A stretch of DNA of 64,000 nucleotides. Source: Wenjunlia tyrosinilytica (GTDB taxonomy: Bacteria > Actinomycetota > Actinomycetes > Streptomycetales > Streptomycetaceae). Below, in pieces: positions 58,287 through 64,000 of the stretch. The translations under genes and the position numbers were made by a program. The DNA lies in assembly GCF_014646055.1 (NCBI RefSeq), contig NZ_BMMS01000004.1:245275-309274 (forward strand). Reading direction: 5' to 3'. The notes beneath the pieces are model-generated. The model worked only from the letters and a program-made list of their open reading frames with translations. It did no database searches and was not told the origin of the DNA. Numbering within the stretch: the stretch's first letter is position 1; the number at the start of each line of letters is the position of its first letter.

Positions 58287-58666
58287 GCTGCGGCCTTCCC
58301 ATCGGCGTTCCGGACGGTGTCCCGGCCGTCGTCCGAGGCATTGTCAGTGCCGTGTGCAAGGCTGTCCACAAGGTCGGTGAGCCGGTCTACGTCGGCCGTA
58401 CCGCGGTTGCGGAAGACGAGCAGGACGATGGAGAGCCCGATGCCGATTTCGGCGGCGGCGATGGTGATGGTGAAGAGAGTGAGCGCCTGGCCGCCGTGCA
58501 GGGCGTCGCGGAGCCAGACGTCGAAGGCCACCAGGTTGAGATTGACCGCGTTCAGCATGAGCTCGACGGACATGAGCACGAGGATCGAGTTGCGCCGGGC
58601 CAGCACGCCGTAGAGCCCGACACAGAAGAGAAGCGCCGCGAGCACGGCCGGATAGACGAGGTGCAT
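58283..58666 (-). CDS. nuoK: NADH-quinone oxidoreductase subunit K-like
   Basis: Small three-span subunit, 127 residues. Its conserved acidic residues lie in [18 protein letters not shown] and [14 protein letters not shown]. It carries a roughly 35-residue charged extension at the C-terminus, unusual for NuoK. The start overlaps the nuoJ stop as TGATG. Confidence 0.95.
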   Translation of the reverse strand: MHLVYPAVLAALLFCVGLYGVLARRNSILVLMSVELMLNAVNLNLVAFDVWLRDALHGGQALTLFTITIAAAEIGIGLSIVLLVFRNRGTADVDRLTDLVDSLAHGTDNASDDGRDTVRNADGKAAA

Positions 58667-59217
58667 CAGCGCTCCCTGCCCCGGTTGATACGAGAAAGCA
58701 CGATGGCGCCGACGAGCGCGGCGAGCAAGAGCACGGAGAGCGCCTCGAACGGCAGCACCCAGTGCCGGAAGAGGCTGATCCCGGTGACCTCCGCGGAGCC
58801 CTGGACCGCTCCGTCGAGGTCCAGCCAGGTGCTCCGGAAGGCATCGATGACAACGGTGACGAGGGTGGCCGCCGCCGCGACGGCCACCGCCAGCGCGGCC
58901 CAGCGGTTGCCCGAATCGGCGTCGGGCGAGCGGCCGATGGGGGCCTTGGTGAGCATCAGTCCGAACAGAAGGAGGACGACCACGGAGCCCACATAGATCA
59001 GTACCTGCACCCAGGCGATGAACTCGGCGGTGAGGAGGAGGTATTCGACGGCGAGGCCGCCCAGCGCGACCACCAGCCAGAGTGCGGCGTGCACCAGCTG
59101 CTTGGTGGTGACGGAGACGACGGCCGCGCCGAGGGTGGCGATACCGACCAGGACGAAGGCGATCTCGACACCGCTGGGGGACAGGAAGCCCTGGGAGGCG
59201 GCAGCGGCGAGGCTCAT
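58666..59217 (-). CDS. nuoJ: NADH-quinone oxidoreductase subunit J-like
   Basis: Five-span subunit of 183 residues; the conserved segment [20 protein letters not shown] is intact. The ATG overlaps the nuoI stop (ATGA). Confidence 0.95.
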   Translation of the reverse strand: MSLAAAASQGFLSPSGVEIAFVLVGIATLGAAVVSVTTKQLVHAALWLVVALGGLAVEYLLLTAEFIAWVQVLIYVGSVVVLLLFGLMLTKAPIGRSPDADSGNRWAALAVAVAAAATLVTVVIDAFRSTWLDLDGAVQGSAEVTGISLFRHWVLPFEALSVLLLAALVGAIVLSRINRGRER

Positions 59218-59873
59218 GCGTCGCCCTCCCGCCGGCCGGACTGGTCCGACGGGTCCGGCTGCCCTGGCTGGGTCGGCTGTCCCGGCTCGTCCGGCTGGGC
59301 CGCGGCTTCGGCGGCCTGCGCCGCTTCGGCGGCCTGGGCGGCGGCCAGCTTCTCCGCGGCCTTGCGGGCGGCGCCGATCTCCTTGGGCTCCTCGGCGCCG
59401 GGGTCCAGGGCGGGCGGCGCGGGCACGGTCCACATCCACTGGCGCAGGCGGTCGCGCTCGTGGGTGAGGTCGAGGATGTTCTCCTCCGCGTACTCGAACA
59501 CCGGGGACCAGAAGAGGGCGTCGAAGGGGCACACCTCGATGCAGATACCGCAGTACATGCACAGAGCGAAGTCGATGGCGAAGCGGTCGAGGACATTGCG
59601 GCTGCGGTCACGCCCGCCAGGCGTGGCCGCGGGCACCGTCTCCTTGTGGGAGTCGATGTAGATGCACCAGTCGGGGCACTCACGGGCGCACAGCATGCAC
59701 ACCGTGCAGTTCTCCTCCAGCAGCGCGATCACCCCTCGGGTGCGCGGCGGCAAGTCCGGCGGAGCGTCCGGGTACTGGGCGGTGACCGAGCGGCGGGTCA
59801 TCGTCCGCAGGGTGACGGCGAGGCCCTTGGCGAGGCCGCGCCCGGGCAGGGCCTTCTTGGATGCAGCGGTCAC
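59214..59873 (-). CDS. nuoI: NADH-quinone oxidoreductase subunit I-like ferredoxin
   Basis: Peripheral-arm ferredoxin with two [4Fe-4S] motifs: [15 protein letters not shown] and [12 protein letters not shown]. It passes electrons towards NuoB. 219 residues, of which the last 60 are Ala/Glu/Gln/Pro-rich. GTG start overlaps the nuoH stop. Confidence 0.95.
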   Translation of the reverse strand: MTAASKKALPGRGLAKGLAVTLRTMTRRSVTAQYPDAPPDLPPRTRGVIALLEENCTVCMLCARECPDWCIYIDSHKETVPAATPGGRDRSRNVLDRFAIDFALCMYCGICIEVCPFDALFWSPVFEYAEENILDLTHERDRLRQWMWTVPAPPALDPGAEEPKEIGAARKAAEKLAAAQAAEAAQAAEAAAQPDEPGQPTQPGQPDPSDQSGRREGDA

Positions 59874-60832
59874 TGGATCACCACCTTCACCACGCCGGTG
59901 AGCGCGATCTGGACGAGAGCGAGGGGGATGAGCGCGGTCCAGGCCAGCTTCTGGAGCTGGTCCTCGCGCAGCCGGGGATAGCTCACACGCAGCCAGATGA
60001 CGACGAACGCGAGCAGGGCGCTCTTGAGCAGCGTCCAGACCCAGCCGAGGGAGTCCGACCAGGGGCCGTGCCAGCCGCCGAGGAACAGGACGGTGGTCAG
60101 CACGCAGAGCACGACGATTCCCGCGTACTCGGCGAGGAGGAAGAGAGCGAAGCGCAGGCCCGTGTACTCGGTGTACGCCCCGAAGATGATCTCGGAGTCC
60201 GCGACCGGCATGTCGAAGGGAGGCCGCTGGAGTTCGGCGAGTCCCGCGGTGAAGAAGACAAGGGCGCCGATGATCTGCCACGGCACCCACCACCAGTGGA
60301 AGGCGTGGACGATGCCGGGGAGCGAGAGCGTCCCCGCGGCCATGGCCACGGAAGCGGCGGCGAGCAGCATCGGCAGCTCGTAGGCCATCAGCTGCGCGGC
60401 GGTGCGCAGGCCGCCGAGTAGGGAGAACTTGTTGGCGGACGCCCAGCCCGCCATGAGAGCGCCGAGCACGCCGACGCCCATGACGGCGAGCACGAAGAAC
60501 AGCCCGGCGTCGACGATTTGGCCGACGAAGCCGTTCGGGCCGACCGGGATGACGATCAGGACGACCAGGTAGGGAAGGAGGGCGATGGCGGGAGCGAGTT
60601 GGAAGATGCGCCGGTCGGCACCGGTCGGGACGACATCCTCCTTCTGAGCGAACTTGACGCCGTCCGCGACGAGTTGCGCCCAGCCGTGGAAGCCGCCCGC
60701 GTACATCGGGCCGAGGCGGCCCTGCATATGGGCCATGACCTTGTGCTCGGTCTGGCCGACGAGGAGCGGCAGCACGAGAAAGGCCACGAGGACGGCGACG
60801 AGGCGCAGCAGCACATCGAGCACGTCGTTCAC
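59870..60832 (-). CDS. nuoH: NADH-quinone oxidoreductase subunit H-like
   Basis: Quinone-chamber membrane subunit of 320 residues and about eight spans. It has [20 protein letters not shown] and [20 protein letters not shown]. The GTG start overlaps the nuoC stop (GTGA). Confidence 0.96.
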   Translation of the reverse strand: MNDVLDVLLRLVAVLVAFLVLPLLVGQTEHKVMAHMQGRLGPMYAGGFHGWAQLVADGVKFAQKEDVVPTGADRRIFQLAPAIALLPYLVVLIVIPVGPNGFVGQIVDAGLFFVLAVMGVGVLGALMAGWASANKFSLLGGLRTAAQLMAYELPMLLAAASVAMAAGTLSLPGIVHAFHWWWVPWQIIGALVFFTAGLAELQRPPFDMPVADSEIIFGAYTEYTGLRFALFLLAEYAGIVVLCVLTTVLFLGGWHGPWSDSLGWVWTLLKSALLAFVVIWLRVSYPRLREDQLQKLAWTALIPLALVQIALTGVVKVVIQ

Positions 60833-62106
60833 GTGTCCTCCTCCTGTGGTGCGTCGCCCTGCGGGGCTCGGGTGTCCGGCTGCTGTTGCGGGTCGGCGCC
60901 GGGCTCCTGCCCTGTGGCCGGGCCCGGTTGCGCCGGTGGTTCGGGAGACGGTGCTTCCGCCGCGTCGGTCACGGTGTCGGCGGACGGAGGCGCAGTCGCC
61001 TCGGGCGGCGAGGCGAGCTCGGCCGCCTCGGCGGCGGCGGTGGGAGCGGGAGCGGGCTCCCCCGCCGGTCCGGCCGACTTCGCCGCCTCGGTAGCGGCGG
61101 GCTCCCCCGTCGGCTTGGGCTGCTCGGCCTTTTCGGCATGGGGGGCGGGAGTGGGGGTGGGCTCAGCAGCCGTGGCCGACTCGGCGGCCTTGGCTGTCCC
61201 CGCGGTCGGGCCTGGCTCAGCTGCCGTCCGTGGTGCTGCGGCCTCGGCCGGCTCTGCCTGAGTGCCGGGCTGCGCCGCCTCCGACGGCTCCGCCGCCTTG
61301 GCCGACTCCTTCCCCGGCTCCGGTGCCTTCCCAGGCCCCGGCCCCGGCTCCGGCTCCTTCCCCTCCCCCGGCTTCTGCCACGGGGCGTCCGGGGTGGTGC
61401 GGCGGGGGGCGGATTGGGTTGCTGAGCCTTCGCCCACCGAGCGGGTGCGGCGGGGGCGGTCGGCTGCGGCGCCGGCCGCGCGGGCGCCGCGGGCCGGGCG
61501 TTCGCGGGCGGGCTCGGGGGCGAGTTTGCCCTTCATTGGGCCCCACTCGTTGGGGTCGGGTACGCCCGGGGGCAGCATCTGGCGGCGCTTGGGGCCGCCG
61601 TGGTCGGACTCGCCCGGCTCCTTGGCGCCCGGCCATGCCTTGACCACGCGGGCCGCCAGCACGAACTCCTTGCGCAGCGGGTGGCCCTCGAACCCTTCCG
61701 GGAGGAGCAGCGGCACCAGGTGGGGATGGCCGGGGAAGTCCACGCCGAACATCTCGTGCGTCTCGCGCTCGTGCCATGCCGCGCCCGCGTACACCTCCAC
61801 CGCGCTCGGGAGGGAGGGGGCGTCGTGCGGCACGAGGGTGCGCACGAGGAGGCGGCGCACGGGGTTGCCCACCGCGGCCACGTGCGCGGCGATGTGGAAG
61901 CCCTGGCCGGGCTCGTCCACGGCGCTCAGCCAGTCGAAGTAGGTGCAGCCCAGCACGTCCCGGGCCGCGGTCAGCGCCGCCACCCATGAGGCGGCGGGCA
62001 CGTCCACGGTCATGAGCTCGTACGCCTCGGCCGCGGTGGCGCCCTCGCCGAAGACGGCGGTGACCCCCGCCTCGTCGGCGAGCTGCTCGAAGGATCGGTA
62101 GGTCAC
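60829..62106 (-). CDS. nuoC: NADH-quinone oxidoreductase subunit C-like with long low-complexity tail
   Basis: Residues 1-170 form the 30-kDa (NuoC) domain with the signature [16 protein letters not shown]. Residues about 200 to 425 are a Pro/Ala/Glu-rich low-complexity tail, without any NuoD-like motif. GTG start overlaps the nuoB stop. NuoD would normally be encoded here, between C and H; it is absent. Confidence 0.93.
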   Translation of the reverse strand: MTYRSFEQLADEAGVTAVFGEGATAAEAYELMTVDVPAASWVAALTAARDVLGCTYFDWLSAVDEPGQGFHIAAHVAAVGNPVRRLLVRTLVPHDAPSLPSAVEVYAGAAWHERETHEMFGVDFPGHPHLVPLLLPEGFEGHPLRKEFVLAARVVKAWPGAKEPGESDHGGPKRRQMLPPGVPDPNEWGPMKGKLAPEPARERPARGARAAGAAADRPRRTRSVGEGSATQSAPRRTTPDAPWQKPGEGKEPEPGPGPGKAPEPGKESAKAAEPSEAAQPGTQAEPAEAAAPRTAAEPGPTAGTAKAAESATAAEPTPTPAPHAEKAEQPKPTGEPAATEAAKSAGPAGEPAPAPTAAAEAAELASPPEATAPPSADTVTDAAEAPSPEPPAQPGPATGQEPGADPQQQPDTRAPQGDAPQEEDT

Positions 62107-62756
62107 GCCCCGGCCTCCCCGTTGGCCGGGGCCGGTGGGGCGACCAGGCCGCTGGTGAGCGCGGCCGCCGGGGGCGTGTGCCGGGGGTAGCGGGCGCCGA
62201 GGGACTCGCGGGCGATCTTCTCCTGGAGTTTGAGGATGCCCTGGAGCAGCGCCTCGGGCCGCGGCGGGCAGCCCGGCACGTACACGTCCACGGGGATGAT
62301 CTGGTCGACGCCCTTGGTGACCGAGTACGAGTCCCAGTAAGGGCCGCCGCAGTTGGAGCACGCCCCGAACGAGATCACGTACTTGGGCTCCGGCATCTGC
62401 TCGTAGAGCCGCTTGACCGCGGGGGCCATCTTGTCGGTGACCGTTCCCGAGACGACCATCAGGTCCGCCTGCCGCGGTCCCGGTGCGAAGGGGATGACTC
62501 CGAGCCGGATGAAGTCGTGCCGGGACATCGACGCCGCGATGAACTCGATCGCGCAGCAGGCCAGTCCGAAGTTGAACACCCACAGGCTGTAGCGGCGTCC
62601 CCAGTTGAGGATGACCTTCATCGGCTCGGGCGCGAGCCGGGACAGCACACCGAGTCTGGGCATGCCCAGCTCGACGGGGGCGGGCGCGGCGCCCGCCGGG
62701 GTGGCGACCGCCGGCAGGCGGGCGCCGTTCGACTTCGAGTTCTCGGTCACGTCCAT
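62103..62756 (-). CDS. nuoB: NADH-quinone oxidoreductase subunit B-like
   Basis: N2 [4Fe-4S] cluster subunit of 217 residues with the ligand set [15 protein letters not shown] and PGCPPRPE. The N-terminal extension is Ala/Pro-rich. The start at 62756 overlaps nuoA by ten bases; a GTG at 62750 (GTGA overlap) is equally plausible. Confidence 0.95.
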   Translation of the reverse strand: MDVTENSKSNGARLPAVATPAGAAPAPVELGMPRLGVLSRLAPEPMKVILNWGRRYSLWVFNFGLACCAIEFIAASMSRHDFIRLGVIPFAPGPRQADLMVVSGTVTDKMAPAVKRLYEQMPEPKYVISFGACSNCGGPYWDSYSVTKGVDQIIPVDVYVPGCPPRPEALLQGILKLQEKIARESLGARYPRHTPPAAALTSGLVAPPAPANGEAGA

Positions 62757-63145
62757 TCCAGGACGCCCTTCTTCCACGCGTAGAGCAGTCCGACGGCCAG
62801 AAATCCGATGAACACGAACATCTCCACCAGCGTCGTGCCGCCGAAACCGGGCGCGGCGAAGATCGTCGCCCATGGGAAGAGGAAGATCGCGTCCACCGCG
62901 AAGATCACATAGAGAAAGGAGTAGACGTAGTAGCGGATCTGGGTGTGGGCCCAGCCCTCTCCCACCGGGTCGACGCCGCACTCGTACGTCAGCATCTTCT
63001 CGCGGGTCGGCGCGACCGGCCGCAGCAGCCGTCCCGCGCCGAACGCCACGGCCACGAAGAGCACGCCGAGCACCGCTACCAGGCCGACCACCGAGTAGCC
63101 GTCGAAGTAGTCAGCCGCGACATGGTGGGTCGCTTGCACGGTCAC
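62747..63145 (-). CDS. nuoA: NADH-quinone oxidoreductase subunit A-like
   Basis: Three-span membrane subunit, 132 residues from the GTG at 63145; upstream GTGs at 63160 and near 63151 are possible. Conserved blocks: [20 protein letters not shown] and [19 protein letters not shown] sequence. First gene of the operon. Confidence 0.93.
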   Translation of the reverse strand: MTVQATHHVAADYFDGYSVVGLVAVLGVLFVAVAFGAGRLLRPVAPTREKMLTYECGVDPVGEGWAHTQIRYYVYSFLYVIFAVDAIFLFPWATIFAAPGFGGTTLVEMFVFIGFLAVGLLYAWKKGVLEWT

Positions 63146-63357
63146 CTCCGCCACGTCCACTACCGTCTCGATGATCTGTTTCCGCAGGGAGTCTAGGCCC
63201 TGGCCCAAGATTTGGATGCAGCGTCTCACTTCGGTGGACGTGGAGGGGGTGGGGACAACCCCACCCGTTCCACGCCGACCCACCCCATGGCGTGTCGCGG
63301 CCGCGGTGTGCACGCTTGCTTAAGAGGTCCAGAGCCCGCGGCGGAGGAAGAACATAC

Positions 63358-64000
63358 GTGACCGCGTCCACCACCCACCACACCCAGGACACCGGCTCGA
63401 AGCCGAGGCCGCCCCGCCTCGCCTTCGGTTCCGAGACGTGGAAGGAGATCACCTATCTTCTGCTGAACCTCCCGTTCGACATCGCCGGGTTCGTCTACGT
63501 CGTCACCGTGCTCTGGCTCGGCGCGGGGCTCGCCGTCACCGTCATCGGGCTGCCCCTGCTCTCGCTCGGTCTGCTCGGCTGCCGCCTGGCGGGCCACATT
63601 GAACGCGCCCGTGCTCGTGCCCTGCTCGATGTGGATATTGCCGATCCGTCGCCCGTGCGACCGCGCCAGGCGGGATTCTTCCCGTGGCTGTGGGCCGCGC
63701 TGTCGGACAAGGTGGCCTGGCGGCACGCCCTCTACCTGTTCATTCGGCTGCCCTGGGGCATCGCCACCTTCACAGTAGTCCTGCCCTCGCTCTTTGTGGC
63801 GTGGCCGGTGCTGCCGTGGATAGCCAGGGGCCTGACCACGGTGGACCGCGCGATGGTGCGGGGCCTGCTCTCGCCGGACGACGAGCTGGAGCGGCGTATC
63901 GCCGAGCTGGAGAGCAGCCGGGGAACGGTGGTGGACACGGCGGCGGCGGACCTGCGCCGGATCGAGCGGGACCTGCACGACGGAGCCCAGGCCCGCCTCG
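63358..64000 (+). CDS. Sensor histidine kinase, N-terminal part (3' end outside window)
   Basis: 214 codons from the GTG at 63358, cut by the window edge. Hydrophobic segments include FDIAGFVYVVTVLWLGAGLA and ATFTVVLPSLFVAWPVLPW, fitting the putative-sensor domain of actinobacterial kinases. The last visible residues RIERDLHDGAQARL match the phosphoacceptor His motif of the HisKA_3 family. A LuxR-type response regulator probably follows. It diverges from nuoA. Confidence 0.9.
   Translation, partial: MTASTTHHTQDTGSKPRPPRLAFGSETWKEITYLLLNLPFDIAGFVYVVTVLWLGAGLAVTVIGLPLLSLGLLGCRLAGHIERARARALLDVDIADPSPVRPRQAGFFPWLWAALSDKVAWRHALYLFIRLPWGIATFTVVLPSLFVAWPVLPWIARGLTTVDRAMVRGLLSPDDELERRIAELESSRGTVVDTAAADLRRIERDLHDGAQARL

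Noticed and set aside
55503..58613. Open plus-strand frame of 1036 codons opposite nuoM and nuoL
   Set aside because: Antisense shadow; the minus-strand membrane proteins are clear.

Overview
The window looks like a Streptomyces chromosome. It is strongly GC-rich, uses GTG and TTG starts freely, and carries the actinobacterial ribosomal gene order, two tRNA clusters arranged as in high-GC Gram-positives, and actinobacterial proteins such as DUF1707 and MaoC-type HadA/HadB. No species is assigned. Most genes lie on the minus strand and are therefore transcribed from high to low coordinates.

Block 1 (1-36.3 kb) is the core expression machinery. In transcription order it holds tRNA-Trp, secE, nusG, rplK, rplA, a lipoprotein gene, rplJ, rplL, rpoB, rpoC, a DUF1707 membrane gene, rpsL, rpsG, fusA, tuf, then the S10, spc and alpha operons from rpsJ to rpoA, with secY, adk, map and infA inside. 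Good promoters precede rpsL and rplJ, a weaker one infA, and strong hairpin terminators follow rplL, rpoC, tuf and rplO. The only plus-strand gene is a frameshifted Uma2-type gene between tuf and rpsJ.

Block 2 (36.3-44.1 kb) holds aspC and an adenosine-deaminase-like gene on the plus strand. On the minus strand lie murB, a TetR-regulated DHA2 drug exporter, hadB, hadA, rpmG, tRNA-Met and tRNA-Thr. The TetR and exporter promoters share a short palindrome, which suggests autoregulated efflux control.

Block 3 (44.1-50.9 kb) is an accessory, decaying zone. It contains an amidohydrolase-like protein with a degenerate active site, a lipoprotein remnant without a normal start codon, an NAD(P)-binding protein, frameshifted XRE-effector and GNAT genes, a stand-alone LigD-type phosphoesterase, an AT-richer orphan membrane gene, several short tandem arrays, and a 49-nt tRNA-Tyr remnant. 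The remnant lies beside yajQ, where SLP1-type integrative elements insert in S. coelicolor, so I read the zone as an integration hot spot with scars.

Block 4 (51-64 kb) holds yajQ, htpX with a yccF-family gene, and a tightly overlapped Complex I-like operon nuoA-B-C-H-I-J-K-L-M-N. The operon lacks nuoD, nuoE, nuoF and nuoG, and its NuoC has a long low-complexity tail. A divergent sensor histidine kinase runs off the right edge.

The standout observations are the partial Complex I operon, the internally deleted tRNA-Tyr at the presumed attachment locus, the tandem duplication of the nusG stop region, and the cluster of 11-bp repeat arrays.
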